Assembly (NCBI GenBank): GCA_019058315.1
Contig: JAHPZH010000003.1
Coordinates: 516,451 to 580,450, forward strand
Length of the DNA stretch: 64,000 nucleotides
Reading direction: 5' to 3'
From: Candidatus Helarchaeota archaeon
GTDB lineage: Archaea > Asgardarchaeota > Lokiarchaeia > Helarchaeales > RDOG01
Shown here: in pieces, positions 37,630-46,916 of the stretch
Layout: each line of letters opens with the position of its first letter
Position numbering within the stretch: position 1 is the stretch's first letter
Translations under genes and position numbers: made by a program
Notes under the pieces: generated by a model
The model's database searches: none
Seen by the model: the letters and a program-made list of their open reading frames with translations, nothing else
What the model was told of the DNA's origin: nothing

Positions 37630-38097
37630 TTATTCAGAACCTTCTAACGGTCCAGATGTTTCCTCTAATATAATAAATTTAAAAAAATAAAAAATAGTTG
37701 TAATTAAATAAAGAATAAAATTAGGAGGATCCTTTAGAAATTCAACTTTTAATATATCTCCAATTAGTTTTGTCTTCAAGATAAATTCTTTGTCGGGGCT
37801 TTCTAGATACAGCTTATGATTTTTGATTTTAATTTTTATTAATTTCCTTTTTGAAGGCCATTCCCGAACTTTATCATCAAGAAATTGATACATTTGGTCA
37901 TTAAATTCTAAAATTTCACCTTTTGCTGACTTTTTATTTTTGATTTTTATAACATTATTTTCATAAGTAAGCTTTGCACCAACAATTTCGCTTATATTAG
38001 GTTCACTGAACTTGAAAGTTCCTATATGCTGCTTGTTTTTTCGAATTTTAAGTATTCCATCAAATGGGATTATGCTTAATTCTGTTGGAATTTTAAT
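37630..38097 (-). CDS. Small protein with C-terminal hydrophobic segment, non-standard or frameshifted start
   Basis: A minus-strand ATG at 37893 opens an 87-residue protein ending in a hydrophobic stretch. The same frame is open, with protein-like composition, for 68 further codons upstream to a TGA at 38098-38100, giving about 155 residues (IKIPTELSIIPFDGIL ...). No ATG, GTG or TTG occurs in that extension. Either the gene starts at ATT 38097, seven bases after the GG of a GGATG, or a one-base deletion has separated it from an ATG at 38104. It lies just downstream of the DUF4139 pair. Residues 1-120 look beta-rich and soluble. No family is recognised. Confidence 0.5.
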   Translation of the reverse strand: MKIPTELSIIPFDGILKIRKNKQHIGTFKFSEPNISEIVGAKLTYENNVIKIKNKKSAKGEILEFNDQMYQFLDDKVREWPSKRKLIKIKIKNHKLYLESPDKEFILKTKLIGDILKVEFLKDPPNFILYLITTIFYFFKFIILEETSGPLEGSE

Positions 38098-38128
38098 TCA
38101 ACATCCAGATTATTTAATATAAAAAAAA

Positions 38129-39772
38129 TTATGGAAGTGGAGGATCAATTGTGATATCTTTATTATAACTAACTTTATATCCATATTTTATTTTAAATTC
38201 TTGTTCTGGTGCTAATTTCAGCTCAAATGTAGCTACACTTAGTATAAACTTGTCAGGTATCGGTTTAAAATAATCATCTAAATGTTTTTCATCAGGTTCA
38301 ACAATAATATCGGGAGAACGGCTGTGTGGAATCCGGTCATTTATAGTTATTTCGCTCTCTTTCTTTCGATAATTATTGATTTTAATTTCATATCCATATT
38401 CATTCGTTAATTTTCCTTTAATTATCCCTTTTTTGCCAACTTCCCTTTTAACCAATTTTTTTTCCACTTTCATTTCATATGAACGTCGAGCACCTAGTTT
38501 GAATTCCTCACCTGGAGAAATCACTTTAATGTTAGTTTCGCCGATGAAATCCCCATCAACGTAGCATTTGCATTTACCAGGAAGTAATGTGCTTTCCCCA
38601 TTTTTAATTTTTTCTTGAGCAATTAGTTGCTGGTCCATACTGTTCCAGTAGAATAGTCTAGTTGAAGTTACATCAATTTCCTGAAGCAAAACTGGGTGTT
38701 TTGAACCATCTGCCTTAATATCCATTTTCTTTTTTATTTTGTAAATTTGCACACCAAATCCACTTTCAGAAAAAGCAGCTTGTTCTACCTTCATTTCAAC
38801 TTCTTTTTTCTTTTCTTCTATTTCCATGCCTTCATAATCCATCAATTCTTCTTCTGTTGCTTTCTCTAATTCCCTGACAGCCTCAGAGCGCTCTCTCCCC
38901 TTTTCCTTGTCCCTTCTGGGTGCGGGAGGATAATAAACTCTCTCTTGTATATACCAAGGTTGAGGTTCTATTATTCTAACAGGTTTAAAAGTTGCTGTTG
39001 ATACTTCTAAGTTGATATCAATCCAATCTTCTAATGTTTTATTCACGATTTCCGCTCTATAGTTGATTTTTGTTTCATTCTCACTTATTAGAACATCATA
39101 GCTTGGTGTCCAAAAGGCTCCACGAATCTGATATGTAACATTCAAATCAAAAGTTCCTGCACTTTCTGCTTCAATCGAAATCACAATATCATAATATTCT
39201 TCGACTTTTTGGGCTAAACCACCAAATTTTTGAATTTCCCTTCTCACTTTCTCAATTTCTAAATTCTTATTTTCAATTTTTTCAGCCAACTCAAACAATT
39301 TTTTCTGTGTGTTTGAAATTGTTTCATTAGAATAGGTTTGCATGTCTTTTAATCCTTGTAGGCTTGTCTCTCCCGCTGCAAAAAATTTCGGAAATTCAGC
39401 AGAGAATTTATTTAAAACGTTTGAAAAATTGTTTTTAACCCATTGAAAGTGTTGCAATTCTTCCTTTAATGAATTCAATTCTTTTTGAAGTTGTTTTAAT
39501 TTCTCTTGTAACTCATCAAGCTCTTTCTTACCCGTAACTTCTTTATATATATAATTAACCTCAACATCAATAAGGGTTGCCTTGATACCTTTTCCAGTTC
39601 CTTTCACTCGAACGCTATCACTATCTAAAAATTTCGAAATTGCACCAATTTTTATTATATTTACTCCGGGTTCTAGCGATATTTCGGCAATATTTTTACG
39701 TGTAACACGTGCCCCATCTAAAAAGATTACAGCATTTGATATTTTTGTGTCAATACCTTTAATTTCAGACAT
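38129..39772 (-). CDS. DUF4139/DUF4140 (MuiA-like) protein, copy 1
   Basis: About 547 residues. A DUF4140-type N-terminal domain lies at about 5-100, a coiled coil at 75-175 (KELDELQEKLKQLQKELNSLKEEL), and a DUF4139 beta-rich domain fills the rest (IRGAFWTPSYDVLI, then 'STRLFYWNSMDQQLIAQEKIKNG'). A charged low-complexity loop interrupts DUF4139 at about 290-335. No signal peptide is seen. ATG 39772 is preferred over GTG 39781. Family members include the 'mucoidy inhibitor A' group, with no settled biochemical role. A paralogue ends 37 bases upstream. Confidence 0.85.
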   Translation of the reverse strand: MSEIKGIDTKISNAVIFLDGARVTRKNIAEISLEPGVNIIKIGAISKFLDSDSVRVKGTGKGIKATLIDVEVNYIYKEVTGKKELDELQEKLKQLQKELNSLKEELQHFQWVKNNFSNVLNKFSAEFPKFFAAGETSLQGLKDMQTYSNETISNTQKKLFELAEKIENKNLEIEKVRREIQKFGGLAQKVEEYYDIVISIEAESAGTFDLNVTYQIRGAFWTPSYDVLISENETKINYRAEIVNKTLEDWIDINLEVSTATFKPVRIIEPQPWYIQERVYYPPAPRRDKEKGRERSEAVRELEKATEEELMDYEGMEIEEKKKEVEMKVEQAAFSESGFGVQIYKIKKKMDIKADGSKHPVLLQEIDVTSTRLFYWNSMDQQLIAQEKIKNGESTLLPGKCKCYVDGDFIGETNIKVISPGEEFKLGARRSYEMKVEKKLVKREVGKKGIIKGKLTNEYGYEIKINNYRKKESEITINDRIPHSRSPDIIVEPDEKHLDDYFKPIPDKFILSVATFELKLAPEQEFKIKYGYKVSYNKDITIDPPLP

Positions 39773-39808
39773 AATTTTCACTTCAATTTTAGTTTACTAA
39801 TTTTATAT

Positions 39809-41470
39809 TTATGGAAGGGGTGGATCTACAACAATATCTTTCTTATAATTTACTTTATATTCATATTTAATCTTGAATTCTTCTTCTGGTTTCAATTTAA
39901 GCTCGTAGGTAGCGATACCTAATTGAAATTTAGTAGGAACTGGGAAAAAGAAATCATCTAAACGTTTTTCTTCTTTTTGCTCCGGATCAACATCAATTTC
40001 TACAGAACGGCTATGAGGAATTCTATCAATAATAGTTATATCACTTTCTTTTTTGCGATAATTATTGATTTTAATTTCATATCCATATTCATTAGTTAAT
40101 TTACCTTTCATTATACCTTTCTTTCCAACTTCCCTTTTAGTCAACTTTTTCTCTACTTTCATTTCATAGGAACGCCTAGCCCCTAATTTGAACTCTTCTC
40201 CAGGAGAGATTACTTTAATACTAGTTTCACCTACGAAATCACCATCGACGTAGCACTTACATTTGCCAGGTAATAGAGTGGAATCTCCATTTTTGATCTT
40301 TTCTTGTGCCACTAGTTGTTGATCTATTGAATTCCAATAGAATAGTCTAGTCGATGTCACTTCAATTTCTTGAAGTAAAACAGGATGTTTAGATCCATCT
40401 GCTTTAATATCCATCTTTTTAGCGATCTTGTAATGTTGTACTCCAAAACTATCTTCAGAAAATGCAGCTTGTTCTATTTTCATTTCAACGGGTTCCGGTT
40501 CTGGTTCGGCTAGCTCAGTAGTCAGATCATCCATTTTTGCTGGTTCTCTTTTCATTTTTTTACTAACTTTAGCCATTGCACGTCCAGTAGCTGGACCACC
40601 CGCATAATAGTCATAAGGTTGATATTCTTGGATATACCAAGGCGCAGGTTCTATAATTCTTACCGGTTTAAATGTTGCTGTGGAAATCTCCAAATCTATA
40701 TCTTCCCAATCTTCTAATGTTTTATTAACAACATCTGCTCGATAATTAATCATCGTTTCAGTTTCACTAATTAACACATCATAACTTGGCGTCCAAGAAG
40801 CACCTCGAATTTGATACATAATGTTTAATTGGAAAGCTCCCGCACTTTCTGCTTCTATAGTAACTAGAACATCGTAATATTCTTCAACTCTTTGAGCTTG
40901 ACCACCAAGTTTTTGAATTTCATAATTCACTTTATCAATTTCTATTGAATTTTTTTCAATTGTTTCATCCAATTCAGCCATTTTTCTTTGCATTTCCAAA
41001 ATATTTTCAGTTGAATATGTATGCATATCTTTTAGATTTTGTAGTTCTGACTCCCCTGCAGCGAAGAATTTCGGAAATTCTGCTGTGAAATTATTTACAA
41101 TATTCTTGAAATTCTCTTGATTAATGGATAGATGGTTTTTTTCTTCATTTAATGCTGTCCTATCTTTTTGAAGTTGCTTTAATTTATCTTGTAATTCATC
41201 TAACTCTTTTAATCCTGTTACTTCTTTATAAACATAGTTTACTTCAACGTCTACTAATGTTGCTGTTATACCTTTTCCGGATCCCCTTACACGGACACTA
41301 TCTTTTTCTAAAAATTTTGAAATTTGACCGACTTTTAGTATATTTATGCCTTTATCTATAGAAATCTCCTCGCTCATACGAGTAACTCTTGCACCATCAA
41401 GGAAAACGACAGCACCTATGATATCAGTCTTAATCTCTTGACTATCATCCTTTACTTGATTTTCTGCCAT
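39809..41470 (-). CDS. DUF4139/DUF4140 (MuiA-like) protein, copy 2
   Basis: About 553 residues with the same domain order as its neighbour. The coiled coil (about 85-180) and the linker loop (about 290-335, here Pro/Glu-rich) have diverged, while the DUF4139 core is nearly identical over long stretches, such as the segment around 'NGDSTLLPGKCKCYVDG'. ATG 41470 is favoured over the codon three positions upstream. The tandem pair may assemble as a heteromer through the coiled coils. That is inference. Confidence 0.85.
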   Translation of the reverse strand: MAENQVKDDSQEIKTDIIGAVVFLDGARVTRMSEEISIDKGINILKVGQISKFLEKDSVRVRGSGKGITATLVDVEVNYVYKEVTGLKELDELQDKLKQLQKDRTALNEEKNHLSINQENFKNIVNNFTAEFPKFFAAGESELQNLKDMHTYSTENILEMQRKMAELDETIEKNSIEIDKVNYEIQKLGGQAQRVEEYYDVLVTIEAESAGAFQLNIMYQIRGASWTPSYDVLISETETMINYRADVVNKTLEDWEDIDLEISTATFKPVRIIEPAPWYIQEYQPYDYYAGGPATGRAMAKVSKKMKREPAKMDDLTTELAEPEPEPVEMKIEQAAFSEDSFGVQHYKIAKKMDIKADGSKHPVLLQEIEVTSTRLFYWNSIDQQLVAQEKIKNGDSTLLPGKCKCYVDGDFVGETSIKVISPGEEFKLGARRSYEMKVEKKLTKREVGKKGIMKGKLTNEYGYEIKINNYRKKESDITIIDRIPHSRSVEIDVDPEQKEEKRLDDFFFPVPTKFQLGIATYELKLKPEEEFKIKYEYKVNYKKDIVVDPPLP

Positions 41471-41612
41471 ATTTTTCACAATTAATAATTTTAATGAAAA
41501 TTTATTACCCTTTTAAAATAAATTTTCGTAATAAGGTAATTTAAAAATTGAATTTTTTAAAATAAAAAAAGATCATTTAGCTAAATCACACAATCTTTCA
41601 TGAGTTTTAATA

Positions 41613-42353
41613 ATGGAATTAAAATTACACATTAAAATAGCTTTTTTGATGATGTTATTCGGTGGAATCTTTTTTATAATTGCCTTTAATACTTTCTGGT
41701 CTGTGGCAGGGATATTAATATTGGCTGGAGGGTTCGGAATTTTTTTGATCTATTACGAAAAACCATGGATAGAGAAAAAATATCTAAAAAAGGGTTTAAT
41801 TTTTACATTATTTTTTGCTATCGTTTATGGAATTTTAGAATATGTCTTTTTCGATGCGACTTGGAATTATTGGTTTAAGATATCAGCTTGGTTTCCTAGT
41901 AAATATCTATATTGGGTATTTATGGCAGTATTAAATTTTTCTTTAGTCTTTGTTATATCTAGAAAGTCCATAGCTCTTGCTTTTTTATCAGTTCCTTTAT
42001 TTTCGGTTAATGAAGATTTATGGTACTGGATAACCAAATCAATCCATCACGGAATTTATGTATTTCCAGTTCCTAATTGGTTTGATCAAAGATTTCCAGT
42101 CTTTGGACTTGGAGAACCAATACCTTTTTTCCCTTTCTTTCCACGTTTCTACTTTATTTTATGGTCATTAATAGTTATATTATTAATTATCCAGTTTAAA
42201 GATTTAGAAAATAAAAATTTAATAATTTCTATATGTATTTTCTGCGTTTGCTCCTTTCTTTTGTTACTTTTAGTACCCCAATATTTTTCCAAAATGACAA
42301 GTGGACTATTTTATTTCTTTTATCATGTTCAGCACAAAATAATATTTTTATAA
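41613..42353 (+). CDS. Multi-span membrane protein, unknown function
   Basis: 246 residues with about seven hydrophobic helices and a short C-terminal end. Polar residues embedded in the sequence include NEDLWYWITKSIHH (about 144-157), which could form a metal or substrate site, and two Trp-rich helices. No signal peptide or known motif is seen. It is divergent from the DUF4139 pair. The family is unrecognised. An integral membrane enzyme or transporter is possible. Confidence 0.65.
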   Translation: MELKLHIKIAFLMMLFGGIFFIIAFNTFWSVAGILILAGGFGIFLIYYEKPWIEKKYLKKGLIFTLFFAIVYGILEYVFFDATWNYWFKISAWFPSKYLYWVFMAVLNFSLVFVISRKSIALAFLSVPLFSVNEDLWYWITKSIHHGIYVFPVPNWFDQRFPVFGLGEPIPFFPFFPRFYFILWSLIVILLIIQFKDLENKNLIISICIFCVCSFLLLLLVPQYFSKMTSGLFYFFYHVQHKIIFL

Positions 42354-42451
42354 TATTTTTTGAAAAAAATTTAAAATTTTTAGATTAGCATTCGTCCTTT
42401 ATAAGATTTTCCCAATTTCATCAAATTTTAAAAATTTAAAATTTTATGAGG

Positions 42452-42491
42452 TATATAAAGGAGTAACTACTTTTAAATAGGACCTTGTCCT
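42452..42491 (+). promoter_or_regulatory. TATA box and inverted repeat upstream of the DUF389 gene
   Basis: A good TATA box (GTATATAAAGG, 42451-42461) is followed by a short perfect inverted repeat, AGGAC-CTT-GTCCT (42479-42491), placed where transcription should start. It could be an operator or a leader hairpin. The ATG lies about 110 bases further on, so the leader is long for an archaeon. Confidence 0.35.
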
Positions 42492-42602
42492 TTTAAGATA
42501 ACGATTAAAATTGAATTTCATGTCAATTTTGAAACAACTTGATAAAACTGCTTTTTTTTATTTTTCACTTAAATGTATAAAATATTTTATGTGATCTACT
42601 AG

Positions 42603-44147
42603 ATGAGACAAGTTCAAATCACTATACCAAATGAAAAGTTACGTGAGGTTCTTGATGCCCTATTAGAATATAATGTAAAGGGCATCCACACAATTTCTGG
42701 AGATACAGATAGTCTTATGATTTTCCGGATTCAGACCACAAGAGTTCCCGACGTTATAGAGAAACTAAATTCTATCGGAGTTGGGGTTGTAAGTGGTATT
42801 ATTGACATTTTAGAAGTTAAGGCTACTGTTCCTCCTTTGGAGTCTTTAACTGCAAAAGAAGAACAAAATATAAAATCAAAGGTTCCAGTTGAAGAATTAT
42901 ATCGAGAGTTAGTTTCCAATTCAGAATTGACATATAAATTTATAATGTTTTCACTTTTAGCAGCACTTTTAGCAGGATTTGGTTTAGTATATAATAATAG
43001 TGTAGTTATTATTGCTGCGATGGTCTTAGCCCCATTACTCGGTCCAATTTTAGCACTTTCATATGCTTTTGTTGTTAAAGATCGTAATTTGATAAAACTT
43101 GCTATGAAAGCTGAATGTATTGGTTTTATCATAGCTTTAACCTGTGGAATAATACTAGGTGTAATTTTTATAACAATTGTTCCCATGTTACGACCTTGGA
43201 TATTCCGACCATTTTTAGAAAGTAATTTATTTTCGCCATTACCATATGAATTATGGGTACCCAATGAAATTCTTGTTCGAGGAAAATGGGATTTTTTAAC
43301 TGTTAATATTGCTATTGCATTCATTATGGGAATTGCGGTTGGTTTTTCACTAACTGAGGGTATACAAGGTAATGTAGTTGGAATAGCAATTGGATCCTCA
43401 ATATTACCCCCCATTGTTAATGCAGGTATATGCTTTGCAATTTTTGAGTTTGGATTAGCTGTTGTTAGTTCAATAATTTTTCTGATCAACTTCTCAGTCA
43501 TTACTATAACGTCAATTGTCATTTTTGAAATAAAGAAAATACGCGCACCGATTAAAACTTACTTCCTTTGGCGTGGACCACGACTTCCTCAAGAAAAGGT
43601 TGAAGAAGAACCTCCAAGTGTCGTTTCCCGATTATTTGGGAGATTTAGGAGAAAACAACCAGTAGAAAAGAAAAAAGTGAAAAAGGTTCCCAGAAAAGAG
43701 AGAAAGAAAGATATAAAACCTACAAAAATAGAAGAACCAAAATTACATGAAGAAATTAAAACAGAAATTAAAGAAGTAGTTAAAGAAGCTATTAAAGAGG
43801 AGATTAAAAAAGATTCAGTAAAAGATGAAAAGGATAAAAAGAAGACCGAGAAATTGGAGAAAGATATGAAGAGAGAGATTCAGAAAGAAATTAAAAAAGC
43901 TGTAAAAGAAGCTATTAAAGAAGAAGTAAAAAAGAGTCCAGCAAAAGAAGAAAAAGAAGCACCAAAGTTAGAAAAAGATGAAATAAAGGAAGTTATCAAA
44001 GAAGCAATAAAAGAAGAAATTAAAAAGGATGCAGTCAAAGAAGAAAAAGAAGCTCCTAAATTGGAAAAAGAAGAGATTAAAGAAGTCATCAAAGAAGTTA
44101 TTAAGGAAGAAATTAAAAAAGACTCAAAAAAGGATAATAAAAAATAA
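42603..44147 (+). CDS. DUF389 (TIGR00341-type) membrane protein with Lys/Glu-rich repeat tail
   Basis: 514 residues. Residues 1-80 are a soluble ACT-like alpha/beta domain. Residues about 110-310 form the DUF389 hydrophobic domain with five to six helices, including the conserved 'AAMVLAPLLGPILALS' and 'GIAIGSSILPPIVNAG' segments. Residues about 325-514 are a highly charged tail with four imperfect repeats built on E-I-K-E-V-I-K-E-A-I-K-E-E-I-K-K, predicted helical or coiled coil. DUF389 proteins are widespread and their function is not established. The tail is unusual and probably cytoplasmic. Confidence 0.88.
   Translation: MRQVQITIPNEKLREVLDALLEYNVKGIHTISGDTDSLMIFRIQTTRVPDVIEKLNSIGVGVVSGIIDILEVKATVPPLESLTAKEEQNIKSKVPVEELYRELVSNSELTYKFIMFSLLAALLAGFGLVYNNSVVIIAAMVLAPLLGPILALSYAFVVKDRNLIKLAMKAECIGFIIALTCGIILGVIFITIVPMLRPWIFRPFLESNLFSPLPYELWVPNEILVRGKWDFLTVNIAIAFIMGIAVGFSLTEGIQGNVVGIAIGSSILPPIVNAGICFAIFEFGLAVVSSIIFLINFSVITITSIVIFEIKKIRAPIKTYFLWRGPRLPQEKVEEEPPSVVSRLFGRFRRKQPVEKKKVKKVPRKERKKDIKPTKIEEPKLHEEIKTEIKEVVKEAIKEEIKKDSVKDEKDKKKTEKLEKDMKREIQKEIKKAVKEAIKEEVKKSPAKEEKEAPKLEKDEIKEVIKEAIKEEIKKDAVKEEKEAPKLEKEEIKEVIKEVIKEEIKKDSKKDNKK
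43755..44140 (+). repeat. Coding repeats for the Lys/Glu-rich tail
   Basis: Four imperfect repeats of about 90-120 bases, each encoding a core like EIKEVIKEAIKEEIKK followed by a K/E/D-rich or KEEKEAPKLEK spacer. The last two copies are the most alike, which suggests recent expansion. Confidence 0.75.
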
Positions 44148-44296
44148 ATTGTTAATTTATTCAACTAATTAAAATATTTCAATATATTAAATGGAATTTA
44201 ATTTTAAATTTCTTTATTTGAAAATATTACTTCTAATTTTTGGAATTTTAAAAGTGGGATAATTTTATTAAACTTTTTTCAAAAAAAAAGAAGAGA

Positions 44297-45802
44297 TTAA
44301 AGTTTCCAACTATTGAATGTACCAACGTTATCGATGTAGGATACGCCAGGTCCTAAAGGACCTTGAATGGCTTGAACTGGTGCCGGATTATTCCAAGGAA
44401 CATGATTTTGACCAGCAGTAAATGCATTCATGAGTGTATTACCTTGAGTTCTTAATGATAACCAAAAATCATGAAAGAAAAAACTTCCTGCGAAATGAAA
44501 ATTAGTTGCCATGACCCAATACCAGGATAATCTATTCGGTGCTGAGGATCCAATTAAGATCCTATTTGGTGAAGAACTTAGAAATGGTTGTATAAAATTT
44601 CCTGCAAAACACATATCAGCCATTAAGATGAGCAGCTTACAGTTTATAGTATTTAAGAGATCATTCGTTAGTCTCTCAGTTACAAATCCTCCAGTATCGA
44701 AATGAAATGTTGCATTTCCTTTATCTATGGGTGTAGGGTCAAAGATATTACCCCCATGATCAATCATATAGATTAATACTTCATCCTTCGATTTAATTTT
44801 TGATGCGAAAGAACCAGGAATAGAGGCATTTAATTCCCTTATGAATCTTGATCTATTAACATCATTACCTACTACATCTATATAAGGAGCAGTATAGGTA
44901 TAATCATTAAGGAAAGGATTCCACACTCTTACATCGGTATCTCCAGCATTTATCATGAGAAATATATTTTCATCTTTCCAACTATTATTTCTAAGAGCCC
45001 AATAGGATTGAATTGCTTGTGCAGGAAAGCCATCTGTCTGTGTTTGATTAGCGCTTGAACCAGGGTTAGTGACATTTATGGTCAAATTCACCCTAAGAGT
45101 ATCAAAAAAAACCTCATTCATTCCTGGAACTGTTCCGGTTTCGCATCCAAAAACTAGTTTACAACCAGCGCCGGTTTGATTAGCATAAGATGGGCATTGA
45201 GAAAGTATTCTAGTATTTTGCCAAATACCTCCAGTGTTTATTTCGTATCCATCCCAAGTCCAACTACTAGGGTTTGGATCACTAACATTTGAAGTCCAAT
45301 TAAATCCGACATATACTTTAGAAGTTGGAGATGCAGAATTATTTTGTACCCAAATTGATAAACAATAGCCAAATTCTGGCCAACATATATCATTATCTAT
45401 CCAATTTTCCCATTGACCTTTATCGCCTATCATATCGGTCATAATATAAAGACAACCAGGGTCAATATCTGTATCATTCTTACCATTGAGAGTATCATAA
45501 TTAAAAGTGGGATTACCAGCAACGGTTACTTCATACCAATCAGGAGGACTTGGAGAAACATCAAGATCAGGATTAGGTGTAACACCAGGCGTTATATCCG
45601 ATTCATGAAAAGTGTGTGAGGAAGCAATAATTAATGCCCATTTTTCAGAAGCAGCAGTAGGACTTGGAACTAAAAGTATAACTCCGGGATTGATTGTCTC
45701 TGGTTTAAAGAGGCCTGGAATAAAGAAAAACCCGATAAAACCAGAAATTAGTAGAACTCCAGCTAGAACTCCGAAAGTTGCTTTTTTACTCATATTAATC
45801 AT
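44297..45802 (-). CDS. Membrane-anchored clan CD cysteine protease-like protein (C13/legumain type) with inserted domain
   Basis: 501 residues. A signal anchor lies at about 10-30. The protease core is split. The first strand, KWALIIASS (54-62), is followed by about 190 residues of Trp/Asn/Cys-rich beta structure resembling a carbohydrate-binding sandwich. The core resumes at about 260 (AIQSYWALRNN, FLMINAGDTDV). The clan CD dyad is visible as H349 (YMIDHGG) and C398 (MADMCFAGNF), with hydrophobic strands before each as in legumain and caspases. It should face outside the cell. The start may be ATG 45802 or ATG 45793, the latter with GGATGAT four bases before it. The substrate is unknown; transamidase (GPI8-like) activity is also conceivable. 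Confidence 0.8.
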   Translation of the reverse strand: MINMSKKATFGVLAGVLLISGFIGFFFIPGLFKPETINPGVILLVPSPTAASEKWALIIASSHTFHESDITPGVTPNPDLDVSPSPPDWYEVTVAGNPTFNYDTLNGKNDTDIDPGCLYIMTDMIGDKGQWENWIDNDICWPEFGYCLSIWVQNNSASPTSKVYVGFNWTSNVSDPNPSSWTWDGYEINTGGIWQNTRILSQCPSYANQTGAGCKLVFGCETGTVPGMNEVFFDTLRVNLTINVTNPGSSANQTQTDGFPAQAIQSYWALRNNSWKDENIFLMINAGDTDVRVWNPFLNDYTYTAPYIDVVGNDVNRSRFIRELNASIPGSFASKIKSKDEVLIYMIDHGGNIFDPTPIDKGNATFHFDTGGFVTERLTNDLLNTINCKLLILMADMCFAGNFIQPFLSSSPNRILIGSSAPNRLSWYWVMATNFHFAGSFFFHDFWLSLRTQGNTLMNAFTAGQNHVPWNNPAPVQAIQGPLGPGVSYIDNVGTFNSWKL

Positions 45803-45911
45803 CCTTGATAATTATTAGTATTAATTTAATATTAATTTGATATAAATATCTTGAGAGTTCTAGAAAATATTGTATTATCTGAAATTGGCTAATATATCGT
45901 GCATTAAAGAT

Positions 45912-46646
45912 TTATATTTGGTGTAGTGCTGCAAAAAAAGAGTCAGTTTTTTCTAAAAATTTGTGTACATCTCTTATAACATGATATAAATCTTTATTCC
46001 AAATATTAATGCTAGTATTTGAGAGTAATAATTCAGTTTCAGTAGCAAAATCTGGTTTAATATCTGCTGACTGTATTATATCAGATCCCATTATATTTGA
46101 ATACATACATTCAAAACAAGTTCCAGTTAAAAGTTCAAATTGAGTTTCAAATTTTTGAAGAAATTGGTTAATCTTGGCGTTCCACTCAACAGCTATATTA
46201 TATTTTTTATATCTATTATAAATTTTAAAAGCTTCATAGAATATCTTATATTTTAGTTTTTCTAAAGAATTTTTTATTTTATCTTTCATATATATTCTAA
46301 ATTGCCTAAATGGATAAACATCATGGTCCCAATTAGTCAAATCATACTTATTTTTAAATTCTTGAAGAATATATTTCACTACTGAAGTTACTTCCTCCCC
46401 ATCATCCTCGAAATCCACAGAGATTACACCGATAAGAGGAGGTAAATGGACAAAATATAATCGATTATTAAGCATACCCATATCTGTAATTAGTTCCTTA
46501 TCGGATTTCATAAGCTCTCGAATAAAATTTAAAATTGCTGCAAAAAAACCTGAAGCTAAATCGGGATCTATTTTAAGACTCCCAACGGTAATGTCTACTA
46601 ATGATATTCCATCTTTTTCTAATAAATAGAGATTATGTACTACCAT
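45912..46646 (-). CDS. Longin/Roadblock-like domain protein with helical C-terminus
   Basis: 244 residues. Residues 1-105 align by eye with the longin-like module of the 12408-15782 proteins: an initial hydrophobic strand (NLYLLEKDG), 'DPDLASGFFAAILNFIREL', then strands ending 'LIGVISVDF'. Residues 110-244 are helical with no winged helix visible, and include two adjacent aromatic/Cys turns (CFECMYSN). No GTPase is adjacent. The neighbour downstream is the C13-like protease (109 bases). It is likely an adaptor of the same signalling family. Confidence 0.65.
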   Translation of the reverse strand: MVVHNLYLLEKDGISLVDITVGSLKIDPDLASGFFAAILNFIRELMKSDKELITDMGMLNNRLYFVHLPPLIGVISVDFEDDGEEVTSVVKYILQEFKNKYDLTNWDHDVYPFRQFRIYMKDKIKNSLEKLKYKIFYEAFKIYNRYKKYNIAVEWNAKINQFLQKFETQFELLTGTCFECMYSNIMGSDIIQSADIKPDFATETELLLSNTSINIWNKDLYHVIRDVHKFLEKTDSFFAALHQI

Positions 46647-46916
46647 TTTCTACACGCATTTACAAGATCGAAATAATAGAATCCTTTGTTTTTACCTCTT
46701 CACTTTTGTATATTAAAACCACTATTAAAGTTTTTTTGATTTGAATCGAAATCTCGGAATATTGTATTAGTTATGTCAAAATTAAAGAGAATAATTGCTA
46801 AAAATCCAATTTAAATGAAGATCTATGTTGAAATTCGCAAGTTTATATAGTTTATTTTGAGAAAATTTTGATAAAAATAATAAGAACTATTTTCAGATAA
46901 AGCGGTTATTAAAATT

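Noticed and set aside
42479..42491. AGGAC-CTT-GTCCT inverted repeat as a riboswitch or strong hairpin
   Set aside because: Five-base arms are too short for a structured RNA. Retained only as a possible operator or weak leader hairpin.
42731..43522. 263-codon minus-strand open frame opposite the DUF389 gene
   Set aside because: It lies entirely antisense to a well-supported membrane protein, and its residues are the composition expected from the reverse of that coding sequence.
43755..44140. Direct repeats considered as a CRISPR-like or satellite array
   Set aside because: The repeats stay in frame, encode a continuous charged helix and lack regular spacers.
43880..44164. 94-codon minus-strand frame of Ser/Leu/Phe-rich repeats
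   Set aside because: It is the mirror of the Lys/Glu repeat tail codons on the plus strand.
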